A DNA stretch of 64,000 bases from Gilvimarinus japonicus (GTDB lineage: Bacteria; Pseudomonadota; Gammaproteobacteria; Pseudomonadales; Cellvibrionaceae): assembly GCF_042847215.1 (NCBI RefSeq), contig NZ_AP031500.1, positions 992,001-1,056,000 of the forward strand, read 5' to 3'. The translations under genes were made by a program, and so were the position numbers. Shown here in pieces: positions 42,908 to 52,824 of the stretch (the stretch's first letter is position 1; every line of letters begins with the position of its first letter). A model generated the notes under the pieces. The model was not told where the DNA came from. It saw only the letters and a list, made by a program, of their open reading frames with translations, and made no database searches.

Positions 42908-44413
42908 CTATAGCACCGACATCGGCATAATGCCGTTGTCGTTACGCTCTGCTTTTGGCTCGGAGGTATCATCGGTATTGGTGTCGGCGCTGGTAGCCAT
43001 AGCCAGGCGGCGCTGCTCTTGCTGGTCGTGCCAAGCAATAATATCGCGAAAGCGCAAAATATTATTCACGTAGTGCACCGGCTCCCAGCCACGGGCGTAG
43101 CCGTGCTTTACGGTGCGGTAGTATTTACGTTTGGCCAGCAGTGGCAGGTACTTTTCCACGTCCTCCCATTTGTCCGGGTTGCCACCGTGGCGCTGAGTTA
43201 GCACTCGCGCATCTTCTAAATGGCCCATACCGGTATTGTAGGCCGCCAGCGCTAATAGGGTACGGTCTGGGTCTTGGATGCGCTCGGGCAGACGGGTGTA
43301 TAAATCTTTTAAGTAGGTAGCCCCGCCGCGCATGCTTTGCTCGGGGTCGAGGCGGTTTTTTACGCCGAGCTCTTTGGCGGTTACGCGAGTTAGCATCATC
43401 AGGCCTCGCACACCGGTGTGAGAGCGTGCGTCTGGGTTCCAGTGAGACTCTTGATAGCTCATGGCGGCCAATAGTTGCCAGCTTAACCCGACCTCATCCC
43501 CAACCTTTTGCATCAGCCCCTGCCATTGGGGTAGGCGTTTTTCTAGGCGATGGGTAAACAGGAGCGCCCCCCCGGTACTGACCGGGTCATCGTTACTGAA
43601 AAATTCGGCAACAAGTGAGTCGAGTATTCCGTCATTTTCAATGCGCGCTAAATAAGCTTGAGCGCGGTCGTATAGACTGGTGTCGGTGCGCTGAGGAAAG
43701 GCCCAGCCGAGGGTTTCGGGCTCTCCTACATCAAAGGCAAGGCGCGCACGGGGGAATGTTTGGGCGTTAATATGGTAGGCGTTGGAGTCAACGATGGCGT
43801 AGTCCACTTCGCCGCGGTGCACCATCTCCAGAAGGTCAATCATTTCTAGGTTGGGCTCTTCGCGCCAGCTAAGCTCTGGGTAGTCGGCTTTGAGCTGCTG
43901 TAAACGCTCGACATGGGACGATCCGGCAATAACCAGTAAATCGCCGCCGGTAACGTCAGCGATAGATTCGGGTTTATCTTTACCACGGTTATAAATCAGC
44001 TGTTGCGTGACCTCTAAATAGGGCGAGGTAAACTGCACGCGGGTTTGACGCTGAGGGGTAATGGTTAAGCCAGCGGCCGCCAGCTGACCGTCACCTTCGG
44101 TCACCATATCGAGCATGGCTCCTAGGTGCTCCTGCTCGCGGATCTCTAGGGTGACCCCGAGCGAGTCGGCAAAGCCTTGCAGTAATGCGTACTCAAAGCC
44201 GGTGGTGCCGTTGGGCCCTTCGTAGTAGGTGGTGGGCCCGTTGCGCGAAATGGCAACCAAAGTGCCGTTGGTAAGCACTTGCTCTAGCATGGTGGGAGGG
44301 CGGCTGGTTACCAAGCTGGCGCAAAGCCCAATCAACAGTACGCCAAACAGCGTGCGCTTTAGCGAAAAGCGCCGTGGCAGCTGCCGCGCGTAGTGTCTGA
44401 GTTTGCTCAACAT
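42908..44413 (-). CDS. mltF: Membrane-bound lytic murein transglycosylase F
   Basis: Cleaves peptidoglycan glycan strands, forming 1,6-anhydromuramyl ends. A membrane anchor (about residues 18-38) is followed by a periplasmic solute-binding-like domain (about 50-270: NGTTGFEYALLQGFADSLGV) and a C-terminal SLT lysozyme-like domain whose catalytic Glu is in AAMSYQESHWNP, with GVRGLMMLT and ALAAYNTGMGHLEDA. I place the start at 44413 because AAGGGTAGG lies just upstream; the frame extends 24 codons further. It is divergent from purL, as in E. coli and Pseudomonas. Confidence 0.94.
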   Translation of the reverse strand: MLSKLRHYARQLPRRFSLKRTLFGVLLIGLCASLVTSRPPTMLEQVLTNGTLVAISRNGPTTYYEGPNGTTGFEYALLQGFADSLGVTLEIREQEHLGAMLDMVTEGDGQLAAAGLTITPQRQTRVQFTSPYLEVTQQLIYNRGKDKPESIADVTGGDLLVIAGSSHVERLQQLKADYPELSWREEPNLEMIDLLEMVHRGEVDYAIVDSNAYHINAQTFPRARLAFDVGEPETLGWAFPQRTDTSLYDRAQAYLARIENDGILDSLVAEFFSNDDPVSTGGALLFTHRLEKRLPQWQGLMQKVGDEVGLSWQLLAAMSYQESHWNPDARSHTGVRGLMMLTRVTAKELGVKNRLDPEQSMRGGATYLKDLYTRLPERIQDPDRTLLALAAYNTGMGHLEDARVLTQRHGGNPDKWEDVEKYLPLLAKRKYYRTVKHGYARGWEPVHYVNNILRFRDIIAWHDQQEQRRLAMATSADTNTDDTSEPKAERNDNGIMPMSVL

Positions 44414-44819
44414 TAGGCCTACCCTTCCGGCGTTAGCCGGTTCTGTGGTCGGTGCCGTGATCCCGAGGAGGCCCTCTAAAATCACTCAGCCGCACAAATT
44501 TCGCGCGATTTTAACCATTCTTACGCCGGTGTACCACCTGAAACTTGTATAGAAGGGCAATCTTGCTGTTCAAATAATAACCGATTTGTGCGTTGGCGTC
44601 CATTTGACGGTCTCTGTGAGCGATTAATATGGATGGCCGGATTCGATTAGTTTTTGCCGCTCGAATGCTGCCAAGGCTGATCAATTGCAGTACAATACCG
44701 GCCCTCTCAGTACCGTCATAGTCCGGCGCATCGGCTGTATCGGCTTTGCCCGAATCGAAGTGTCAGGCGGTAAGACGCTCAATCCATCCAACCCCGCAAG
44801 CTTGAGGTTGCAGCCTACT
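44414..44819. other. Divergent promoter region of mltF and purL
   Basis: This gap of about 400 bp has no independent gene. Open frames extend from both neighbours into it without family support. I could not assign a convincing PurR-like palindrome or promoter boxes by eye. Confidence 0.5.
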
Positions 44820-47800
44820 ATGCTCATATTGCCCGGTGCCCCGGCACTTTCACCGTTTCGCTCACAAAAGTTGCTTGCCAATTTGCAGGCCGTTGCGCCC
44901 GGTATTACCTCGGTCGCGGCCGAGTTTACCCACTTTGCCGACCTCTCGGCGCCGTTGAGTGAACAGGATCAGCAGGTGCTGGCGCAGCTGTTGACCTACG
45001 GCCCCCGCATGGATGAAGTCTCACATGAGGGTGAGCTGTTTTTGGTGTTGCCGCGTTTGGGCACCATTTCGCCCTGGTCATCCAAGGCCACCGACATCGC
45101 TCACAATAGCGGCTTGTTTGAGGTGAACCGCATCGAGCGCGGGGTTAGCTACCACGTGCAAGGCGAGTTTAACGCCGCCGAGCGAGATGCAGTAAAAGCA
45201 TTGCTGCACGACCGTATGGTAGAGGCAGTGTTTACCAGCCTAGAGGCGGCCGGTGGTTTATTTGATCACGCCGAGCCCGCGCCGCAAACCAGTGTCGATA
45301 TCCTCGGGGGCGGGCGCGAGGCCTTGGTTAACGCCAACCGCGAGCTGGGCTTGGCCCTAGCAGACGACGAAATTGATTATCTGGTGAAAAACTTTCAGGC
45401 GCTGGGGCGCAACCCGGTCGATGTCGAGTTAATGATGTTTGCCCAAGCCAACTCCGAGCACTGCCGCCATAAGATTTTTAATGCCTCTTGGACACTAGAC
45501 GGCGAAGATCAGCCGTTAAGCTTGTTTAAGATGATCAAAAATACCAACGAGCTGGGTGGCGAGAACGTGTTGTCGGCCTACTCCGATAATGCCGCGGTGA
45601 TTGCCGGCCCCGAGGCCGGTCGCTTTTACCCCGACCCAGACACCGGCGAGTACCGCTACTCATCCGAGGCCATCAACTTATTGATGAAGGTCGAGACCCA
45701 CAACCACCCCACGGCGATCTCTCCGTTTGCCGGGGCTGGCACCGGGGCCGGTGGCGAGATTCGCGATGAGGGGGCAGTCGGGCGAGGTTCTAAGCCTAAA
45801 GTGGGTTTAACCGGCTTTGCTGTGTCAAACCTGAATATTCCCTCTTATATTCAGCCGTGGGAGCAGGATTACGGCAAGCCCGAGCGAATCTGCAGCGCGC
45901 TGGACATTATGCTCGACGGTCCCATTGGCGGCGCCGCCTTTAATAACGAGTTTGGCCGCCCCAATATTTGCGGTTATTTTCGCACCTTTGAAGAAGATCA
46001 TGACGGCGAGCGTCGCGGTTACCACAAGCCGATTATGTTGGCCGGTGGTTACGGCAATATTCGCACCGAACATGTCGAGAAACCACCGTTTGCCGCCGGC
46101 TGTAAGTTAGTGGTACTGGGTGGTCCGGCTATGTTGATTGGTTTAGGCGGTGGCGCCGCTTCATCGATGGACTCTGGGAGCTCATCCGAAGACTTAGATT
46201 TTGCCTCAGTGCAGCGGCAAAACCCTGAGATCGAACGCCGCTGTCAAGAGGTGATTGATCGCTGCTGGCAGCAGGGCGGACAAAACCCCATTGCCTTTAT
46301 TCACGATGTGGGCGCCGGTGGTTTGTCGAACGCCTTTCCCGAACTGGTAAAAGATGGCGAATGCGGTGGCGGTAAATTTGAGCTGCGCAACGTGCCTAAC
46401 GACGAACCTAGCATGAGCCCCTTGGCCATTTGGTGTAACGAATCCCAAGAGCGCTATGTGCTTGCCATTAAGCCCGAAGACCTCGCCCGCTTTGAATCTT
46501 TGTGCGAGCGCGAGCGCTGCCCTTACGCCGTCGTGGGTGAAGCCACCAGCGAAAAACAACTGGTGGTTAACGACACTCACTTTGATGCTAAGCCCGTTGA
46601 TTTGCCTATGTCGTTGTTGTTTGGCAAGGCGCCCAAAATGCATCGCGAGGCGAGCCGTTACACGCCCACCACTGATTCATTCGCCACCGGCGATATCCAT
46701 ATTAACGAAGCGGCCGAACGCGTGCTTAAGCACCCAAGTGTGGCCAGCAAAAGCTTTTTGATTACCATCGGCGATCGCTCGGTCACCGGTCAGGTGGCTC
46801 GCGATCAAATGGTTGGCCCTTGGCAGGTACCCGTTGCCGATTGCGCCATTACCACCGTTAGTTATGATTCGACCAAAGGCGAAGCCATGAGCATCGGCGA
46901 GCGCACGCCACTTGCGCTGTTGGACGCGCCGGCTTCTGGCCGCATGGCCATTGGTGAAGCGTTAACCAATATTGCCTGTGCGCCTATCGCCGATATTAAA
47001 GACATCAAGCTATCGGCCAACTGGATGTGCGCGGCCGGTCATAAAGGCGAGGATGAAAAACTCTATCGCACCGTTGAGGCGGTGGGTATGGAGCTTTGCC
47101 CCGCGCTAGGTTTAACAATTCCCGTGGGCAAAGACTCTATGTCGATGCGCACCGCATGGCAGGACGGCGGCAAAGACAAAGCCGTGACTGCGCCGCTGTC
47201 GTTGGTGATCACCGCGTTTACACCGGTGACCGATGTACGTTTGGCCGTTACACCACAGCTGCGCACCGACAAAGGCCTAACCGACTTATTGCTGATCGAC
47301 TTAGGCGCGGGTAAAAACCGTTTGGGCGGCTCGATTTTGGCGCAAACCTACAACAGTTTGGGCGACACCCCTGCTGATGTAAACGATGCCGCGCAATTGA
47401 AAGGCTTTTTTGAGGCAACTCAAAAAGCGTTGGCCGAGGGCTGGGTATTAGCGTATCACGATCGTTCTGACGGCGGTTTATTTACCACCTTGGCCGAGAT
47501 GGCTTTTGCCGGCCACTGCGGTGTCGATATCGACATTGATGGCTTAGGCGATTGTCCGTTAACCGCCTTGTTCAACGAAGAGCTAGGCGCTGTGCTGCAA
47601 GTTAAACGCGAACACACCGAGCAAGTCCTGGCGCTTTATGCGCAAGCCGGCGTGGCCGGGTGTAGCCACAAAATAGGCACCCTTAACGAAGACGACTGGC
47701 TGCGTATTTCGCAGGCGGGCGAATTGGTATTTGATCAGTCCCGCGTAATTTTGCAAAGCTTGTGGAGCGAAACCAGCTATCAAATGCAGTCGCTGCGGGA

Positions 47801-48695
47801 TAATCCCGAGTGTGCCCAGCAAGAGTTTGATGCGTTAATGGCCAACGATCAGGGGTTGTCGGTTAACCTCAGTTTTGACGCTAATGAAGATGTTGCCGCG
47901 CCTTTTATTAACACCGGCAGTAAACCGCGTATCGCGGTACTGCGCGAGCAGGGCGTTAACGGCCATGTAGAAATGGGCGCGGCGTTTGACCGTGCCGGTT
48001 TTAGCGCCGTCGATGTACACATGAGCGATCTACTGGCGGGCCGCACGAGTCTAGAAGACTTTAAAGGCCTAGTCAGCTGTGGCGGTTTTTCTTACGGTGA
48101 CGTGTTGGGCGCCGGTGAAGGCTGGGCGAAAACGGTATTGTTTAACTCGCAAGTGCGCGATCAGTTTGAGCAGTTCTTCCATCGCGGTGACACCTTCAGT
48201 TTAGGGGTGTGTAACGGTTGCCAGATGATGTCGAACTTAAAAGACCTGATTCCGGGCGCCGAACATTGGCCGCGTTTTGTGCGTAACTTATCCGAGCAGT
48301 TCGAGGCGCGTTTCTCGCTGGTGCAAATTCAAGAGTCGCCGTCAGTGTTGTTTAAAGGCATGGCCGGCTCGCATCTGCCAGTTGCTGTGGCTCACGGCGA
48401 AGGTCGTGCCGAGTTTGTCGATGGCGCCGCTTTAAACAGCTGCGACAACAGCGGTTTGGTATCCATGCGTTACCTGGATAACAGCTTAAATGTGACCGAG
48501 ACGTACCCGGCTAACCCCAACGGCTCACCGAACGGTATAACCAGTGTGACCAGCCAAGACGGTCGCGCCACTATTATGATGCCGCACCCAGAGCGAGTGT
48601 TTCGCACAGTGAGCAACTCATGGCATCCAGATGACTGGCAAGAAGACGGCGCTTGGTTGCGCTTGTTCCGCAATGCACGAGTGTTTGTGGAGTAA
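44820..48695 (+). CDS. purL: Phosphoribosylformylglycinamidine synthase (FGAM synthase)
   Basis: Fourth step of de novo purine synthesis: FGAR plus glutamine and ATP to FGAM. It is the large single-chain form (1291 residues from ATG 44820; E. coli 1295). Visible parts: an N-terminal PurS-like domain starting MLILPGAPALSPFRSQKLL, ATP-binding synthase domains (VETHNHPTAISPFAGAGTG, SDGGLFTTLAEMAFAG), and a C-terminal class I glutaminase with nucleophile Cys in LGVCNGCQMM and His-Glu in MMPHPERVF. The upstream 45 in-frame codons are not family-like. It is monocistronic with a strong terminator. Confidence 0.97.
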   Translation: MLILPGAPALSPFRSQKLLANLQAVAPGITSVAAEFTHFADLSAPLSEQDQQVLAQLLTYGPRMDEVSHEGELFLVLPRLGTISPWSSKATDIAHNSGLFEVNRIERGVSYHVQGEFNAAERDAVKALLHDRMVEAVFTSLEAAGGLFDHAEPAPQTSVDILGGGREALVNANRELGLALADDEIDYLVKNFQALGRNPVDVELMMFAQANSEHCRHKIFNASWTLDGEDQPLSLFKMIKNTNELGGENVLSAYSDNAAVIAGPEAGRFYPDPDTGEYRYSSEAINLLMKVETHNHPTAISPFAGAGTGAGGEIRDEGAVGRGSKPKVGLTGFAVSNLNIPSYIQPWEQDYGKPERICSALDIMLDGPIGGAAFNNEFGRPNICGYFRTFEEDHDGERRGYHKPIMLAGGYGNIRTEHVEKPPFAAGCKLVVLGGPAMLIGLGGGAASSMDSGSSSEDLDFASVQRQNPEIERRCQEVIDRCWQQGGQNPIAFIHDVGAGGLSNAFPELVKDGECGGGKFELRNVPNDEPSMSPLAIWCNESQERYVLAIKPEDLARFESLCERERCPYAVVGEATSEKQLVVNDTHFDAKPVDLPMSLLFGKAPKMHREASRYTPTTDSFATGDIHINEAAERVLKHPSVASKSFLITIGDRSVTGQVARDQMVGPWQVPVADCAITTVSYDSTKGEAMSIGERTPLALLDAPASGRMAIGEALTNIACAPIADIKDIKLSANWMCAAGHKGEDEKLYRTVEAVGMELCPALGLTIPVGKDSMSMRTAWQDGGKDKAVTAPLSLVITAFTPVTDVRLAVTPQLRTDKGLTDLLLIDLGAGKNRLGGSILAQTYNSLGDTPADVNDAAQLKGFFEATQKALAEGWVLAYHDRSDGGLFTTLAEMAFAGHCGVDIDIDGLGDCPLTALFNEELGAVLQVKREHTEQVLALYAQAGVAGCSHKIGTLNEDDWLRISQAGELVFDQSRVILQSLWSETSYQMQSLRDNPECAQQEFDALMANDQGLSVNLSFDANEDVAAPFINTGSKPRIAVLREQGVNGHVEMGAAFDRAGFSAVDVHMSDLLAGRTSLEDFKGLVSCGGFSYGDVLGAGEGWAKTVLFNSQVRDQFEQFFHRGDTFSLGVCNGCQMMSNLKDLIPGAEHWPRFVRNLSEQFEARFSLVQIQESPSVLFKGMAGSHLPVAVAHGEGRAEFVDGAALNSCDNSGLVSMRYLDNSLNVTETYPANPNGSPNGITSVTSQDGRATIMMPHPERVFRTVSNSWHPDDWQEDGAWLRLFRNARVFVE

Positions 48696-48715
48696 TAGAT
48701 ACGGCTATGTGTTGT

Positions 48716-48750
48716 AAAAAAGGCGAACCAACTGGTTCGCCTTTTTTTTT
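48716..48750 (+). terminator. Rho-independent terminator of purL
   Basis: AGGCGAACC-AACT-GGTTCGCCT flanked by A and T runs, 20 bp after the stop codon. Confidence 0.92.
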
Positions 48751-49016
48751 GCCCCTTGAGCCTCTTAAATAATAATAGCCGATTGGGCGTTAATACGCCT
48801 AACGCTGATCGGTAGTGTTAGCAGGCTACCTTCTTAGAGCTTTCAGTCTAGAAAACTTGTCGGGGTTTCTACCGCATTGGCGTTTACTTAAGGAGCACGG
48901 TCGTCGTATTTTGGTGGGATTACGTTATCATTGGGAGTAATAATGTCGATAGTTAATCGTAGCTCTATGAGCAAACCGGTTTGAACGGAAGACTTATATA
49001 AAAATGGACCGCCCCT

Positions 49017-49442
49017 ATGCCCAAAAGTGATTCGCTAATTCCGAAGGATGTTGAAGCAAAGTTTGATGCTTACCCTCCGGCCGTAAAACCGCGCATGCTG
49101 GTGTTGCGTGAACTGGTGCTGTCGGTTGCCAACCGTATCGGTGTTGGGGAGCTGGATGAATCGTTGAAATGGGGCGAGCCTAGTTATCTCGCTAAAGGTG
49201 GTAGCGCTATCCGAATGGACTGGAAGTCGAAAACTCCCGATGAGTGCTTTTTGTTTTTTCACTGCCAAACTAAACTGGTGGATACATTTCGCGAGTTATA
49301 CTCAGAGGTGTTAGAGTTTCGGGGCAACCGGGCGCTTGTGCTGCAGCTTGGTAAACTGTTGCCAGAGCGAGAGGTTGCACATTGTATTGAGCTTGCACAC
49401 CGCTATCAAAGCCTTAAAAACCTACCGTTACTGGGGTGCTGA
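49017..49442 (+). CDS. DUF1801 (YdhG-like) protein
   Basis: A 141-residue cytoplasmic protein of the DUF1801/YdhG family. Landmarks: FDAYPPAVKPRMLVLRELV, the conserved ESLKWGEPSYL and RMDWKSKTPDECFLFFHC. The family has an SCP-like small alpha/beta fold; no reaction is established. It is a single gene starting a run of small accessory genes with long spacers. Confidence 0.85.
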   Translation: MPKSDSLIPKDVEAKFDAYPPAVKPRMLVLRELVLSVANRIGVGELDESLKWGEPSYLAKGGSAIRMDWKSKTPDECFLFFHCQTKLVDTFRELYSEVLEFRGNRALVLQLGKLLPEREVAHCIELAHRYQSLKNLPLLGC

Positions 49443-49502
49443 TTTGTGTCTCGAAGCTTGGTTGTGGTGATGAAATATGGATATAAAAGGAGGTAAGTGG
49501 CA

Positions 49503-49850
49503 ATGCAGGTCAGTGATATTAGAGTATTTATTCCGAGTAAAGATTACCAAGTGTCTCAGTCTTTTTATCAGGCGCTCGGGTTTACAATGTCAAAAGCTTC
49601 GGACGATTTGTCGATATTGGAAAGCGGTAATAGTACGTTTTTTCTGCAGAGGCACTATAACAAAGAGTTTGCTGATAACTTGATGCTGCAACTGATTGTG
49701 CCGGATATCAACGCGGCCTATGAAACTATATCGCGTATCGAAGGCCATGAATTTAGGTTTGAGCCGATTAAAACCGAATCTTGGGGTAAGGTTATCTATC
49801 TGTGGGGGCCGTCGGGCGAGCTTTGGCACATTACGCAGCTGAATAGGTAG
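49503..49850 (+). CDS. VOC-family (glyoxalase/bleomycin-resistance-like) protein
   Basis: A 115-residue protein of the vicinal-oxygen-chelate superfamily. It has the pattern RVFIPSKDYQVSQSFYQALGF at the N terminus and VIYLWGPSGELWHITQ at the C terminus, as in glyoxalase-like antibiotic-binding proteins. ATG 49503 has a near-perfect AAAGGAGGT eight bases upstream. The metal-ligand His positions are not all obvious, so it may be a binding protein, not an enzyme. Confidence 0.82.
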   Translation: MQVSDIRVFIPSKDYQVSQSFYQALGFTMSKASDDLSILESGNSTFFLQRHYNKEFADNLMLQLIVPDINAAYETISRIEGHEFRFEPIKTESWGKVIYLWGPSGELWHITQLNR

Positions 49851-49997
49851 TGCTTTGGCATTCTCGCGTCGCGTGTCATCAGGTTATGTAAACGGCCGAT
49901 GGGAATAGCGCGATAGTGAAAGGAACGGTGCCGTTATTGCCAGGGTGGACTACTGTTGCTAGGCTCAACCACACCAATAATAACAGGGCGTATCTTA

Positions 49998-50867
49998 ATG
50001 ATGCTGTTAACTGGACGACTCACGCTATTGATGCTGGTACTGGTGCCCGTAAGTTTAATAGCGGACACCGTTACTTATTGGGACTGGGGCCATTCCCCCA
50101 AGCGCGATAGCTATCAGTACGCTCTGTTGCAAAAGGTTCTGGAGGTGACGGTAGCAACCCACGGCCCCTTTAGTTTGTCGCGGGTGCCGCAAGAGCTCAG
50201 CACCAGCCGTGCGAGACGTGAGATCAATAACGGGTCACTTATCCGTGTGCGTGCTGGCCCTTATATTCCGGCTGAGATGGTCGATGATCCGGCGGAGGTT
50301 AACCGGCCCGTCAAGACGCCAATCATGTTTAATTTGCTCGGTTTTCAACGGCTAATTTTACAGCGTAAAGACTTGCCTAAGCTTCAGGGGAAAGGGACTC
50401 TGACAGACCTTAAGCCTTTTACTATTGGTTTGGGAAAAGGGTGGGTTGATGTCGACATTTATCGCCACAACGGTTTTACGGTTAACGATGGTGCCCATGT
50501 CACAACACTATTAGCAATGCTGGAGCAGGGCCGCTTTGATCTTATGCCCGCTACCTTGATGGATTACACGGAGGCACTGGCGCGCGCGTCCGAGCCAGAA
50601 AATCTGGTGATGGCGCCGAATCTGGTGATTCATTATCCGTTTCCTTGGGTCTTTTATGTCGGAATTAATGATTCATCACTGTCTGAGCGTATTGCGGCGG
50701 GGTTAGATTTGTTACTGGCATCGGGTGAGCTACAGGAACTGTTTGAAGCGAACTTTAGTGACGAGCTAGAGTTTCTGAATCAAAAGGGTTTAATAACAGT
50801 GACATTAGAGAACCCTTATCTTAGCGATGATTTCTCGTTTCATAAGTTTCCCGGACTTATTCCTTAG
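49998..50867 (+). CDS. Periplasmic solute-binding-like protein (family 3 fold), ligand unknown
   Basis: Exported protein (signal about residues 1-23: LTLLMLVLVPVSLIAD) of about 290 residues. It resembles the periplasmic amino-acid-binding-like domains found in many Cellvibrionaceae orphan proteins. KDLPKLQGKGTLTDLKPFTIGLGKGW and LLAMLEQGRFDLMPATLMD match lobe-crossing segments of such folds, and a C-terminal LLLASGELQELFEANF helix is typical. No ABC permease or sensor gene is near, so its partner is unknown. ATG 49998 is the best start; a TTG at 49956 opens the frame. Confidence 0.65.
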   Translation: MMLLTGRLTLLMLVLVPVSLIADTVTYWDWGHSPKRDSYQYALLQKVLEVTVATHGPFSLSRVPQELSTSRARREINNGSLIRVRAGPYIPAEMVDDPAEVNRPVKTPIMFNLLGFQRLILQRKDLPKLQGKGTLTDLKPFTIGLGKGWVDVDIYRHNGFTVNDGAHVTTLLAMLEQGRFDLMPATLMDYTEALARASEPENLVMAPNLVIHYPFPWVFYVGINDSSLSERIAAGLDLLLASGELQELFEANFSDELEFLNQKGLITVTLENPYLSDDFSFHKFPGLIP

Positions 50868-51230
50868 CGTCACGCTGTCGGTTGCGATCAATAGAAAGGC
50901 GGGAATTGATTGGTAGCCTGCTTGTTATAGTACCGCTGTTTGCGTTACATAACTCACTTCAAGCTCCCGGTGGAATAACTAGATGGAGGGCGCAGCTGGA
51001 TGCGGCGACAAAACGTAAGCGGTGAGCGTGGGCGACTCAGTCATTATGCTATGTATTAAGGGGTGGGGATTTAATACCCTATGCTCGATTATGTTTAGGC
51101 CGTCAGGCTTGGTCAGCGAGGTGGCGTCAATCTCCGTAAATATTGTTGTGTAGGTTATGGTGTGTCGTAAGCGTCTTTCAGACTAACGCGGTAAAAAAAT
51201 TCTAATCGTTACTTTGCAGGAGAGTACCTA
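50868..51230. other. Intergenic region, nothing recognised
   Basis: About 360 bp without open frames resembling any family. It ends with the ribosome binding site AGGAGAG (51218-51224) of the decayed gene that follows. Confidence 0.5.
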
Positions 51231-51746
51231 ATGTCTATTCGCGATAATAAGATACACTAGGGTATCGTTAGTCGTTTTTCATTGGTCCATGGTCGCGGCA
51301 ATTTACCCGTGTATTTGCCCATATCCTCATGAAGGATACCGGCGTTGAAGAGTTTATGTGAGGTACCCACAAAGCGGTGGGTTTTTAATTGTTGTGCTGG
51401 CGCTGCTGCGACTGTTGTGGGCGACTAGTAATACAGGCTCGCGGCCGCCTGAGTTGAGTATGGCGTCGCGTTTGGGCCACATGGGTTTGCACGCTTTGTT
51501 TCTTTTCGTGCCGGCGGTGAGGTTACGGCGCCAATATGGCTCGGGGCGGACATTTGATCCGTTTGGGTTGCCCGTTTTTCCGGGTTTGACTCTGGTAAAA
51601 TTAGTTGGATGACCGACCTTGGAAGTCTGTTACACAGTAAACTTGGGTGGGTTTTACTGGCGGCTATTGTTGGCCACGTGAGCATGGTTATTTGGCATCG
51701 CCGAAAAAACGCAAAACAAGATGTACTGCCGAGAATGTTGGGCTAA
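51231..51746 (+). pseudogene. Frameshifted cytochrome b561 pseudogene
   Basis: Pieces of one cytochrome b561-family gene lie in order but in changing frames. ATG 51231 opens MSIRDNK in one frame. RYTRVSLVVFHWSMVAA (51253-51300) is in the next. HKAVGF (51368-51385) is in the third. FLIVVLALLRLLWA...HMGLHALFLFVP to 51612 follows in another. HSKLGWVLLAAIVGHVSMVIW...DVLPRML ends at 51746 in yet another. These carry four haem-ligand-like His positions of the family in the right order, and AGGAGAG precedes the start. At least four frame changes and in-frame stops make a functional product impossible. The 84-residue open frame at 51358-51612 is only its middle. Confidence 0.82.
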
Positions 51747-51834
51747 TCTCGGCCGGTATATCACAGTACACGCTCGCTAAACCCAGCGGCATTAAAAGTT
51801 AATGGGCTCCTGTTAATACCGCCGGAAACGGTCA

Positions 51835-52824
51835 TTATGTGCCGGTTTTTCTCAGCAACGGGTGACGCGGCGGGACAAGATAAAATTCCAGACGTTCGTT
51901 GATGGCTTTCTCGCTGTACATCTGCTCAACGGTTGCTCGCGCCGCCAAGCCCAGCCTTAGCCTTTCACTACTGTCATTGAGCAAACGTTTTAGCAGCGCC
52001 TTGGCCTCTTCGTTATTATCAAATAGTAAGCCGTTGTGGCCATGCTCAATCCAATCCGAATAGCCTCCGTGGCGGTGGCACACCACCGGCAGAGCGCAAG
52101 CCATCGCTTCGATAACAACTCGGCCAAACGTTTCAATATGAGTATCAGTTTGATAATAAAAAACATCTAAGCTGCGTAAAAACTCGGCCGCCGCTTTTGT
52201 GCCAGCGGCGGTTAAGTGTACCGAAGGGTGGTCGATGTCAGATGCGATACAGCGCGCGCCTTGCAGGTGCCACTGTATTCCTTCATCGGCTAGCTCGCGG
52301 TAAAGTCCAATGTCTTTGTGGTTGTGCTTGTCGTTTGTGTCACGGCTCATACGACCGATCCGCAACGCCCCCGTTGCACGAGTCTGTGCAGGAGTAAATC
52401 GTTCCAGATCAATCGGGGAGGGATGTATCTCGGCAGGTACACCTAGCAAGGCGCGCTGAAAATCCGAGATCATCACATACTCAGGGGCGGGCCAGCCCGG
52501 CGGAACTTTGGCCGTACTTTCCAGCAAGTTGGGGAGCATGGTGTTGTACACATAAATAAGACGCTCGGGTGGAGCGGCCAAGCGCGGCCACAACTTACCG
52601 CGCCAATGCGTGCCGACAAAAATATAGGTGCCGCCGCGGGGCATGAAGCTCGGTACAGGGCGCGTGCGGCGGGCGTTATTCTCGCCAATGAGTGTCGGGC
52701 AGCCCTTTGAAGATGCGGCCCACAGTCGGGTACTTGTTTGTTGCGAGAGTAATCGGTACAGCTGTAGGGTTTCTTGCTCGCTGCCGCCATGGGGCGAATG
52801 AAAAGCGTTAAACAAGTGGATCAT
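51835..52824 (-). CDS. Glycosyltransferase (GT4-like, GT-B fold)
   Basis: Predicted retaining glycosyltransferase using a nucleotide sugar. The C-terminal domain has the GT4 acidic motif in THIETFGRVVIEAMACALPVV and GGYSDWIEHGHNGLLFD. The N terminus begins IHLFNAFHSPHGGSEQ, a typical GT-B glycine loop. I chose the start at 52824 (AAGGA upstream), giving 329 residues; the frame runs 32 codons further without support. It is an orphan, with no polysaccharide assembly genes nearby, so the acceptor is unknown. Confidence 0.82.
   Translation of the reverse strand: MIHLFNAFHSPHGGSEQETLQLYRLLSQQTSTRLWAASSKGCPTLIGENNARRTRPVPSFMPRGGTYIFVGTHWRGKLWPRLAAPPERLIYVYNTMLPNLLESTAKVPPGWPAPEYVMISDFQRALLGVPAEIHPSPIDLERFTPAQTRATGALRIGRMSRDTNDKHNHKDIGLYRELADEGIQWHLQGARCIASDIDHPSVHLTAAGTKAAAEFLRSLDVFYYQTDTHIETFGRVVIEAMACALPVVCHRHGGYSDWIEHGHNGLLFDNNEEAKALLKRLLNDSSERLRLGLAARATVEQMYSEKAINERLEFYLVPPRHPLLRKTGT

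Noticed and set aside
42908..44413. mltF read as an amino-acid ABC transporter binding protein
   Set aside because: The family 3 binding domain is followed by a full SLT domain with catalytic Glu, and purL is the conserved neighbour of mltF.
51358..51612. 84-residue open frame as an independent small membrane protein
   Set aside because: Its sequence is the middle of a cytochrome b561 whose other parts lie in neighbouring frames on both sides.
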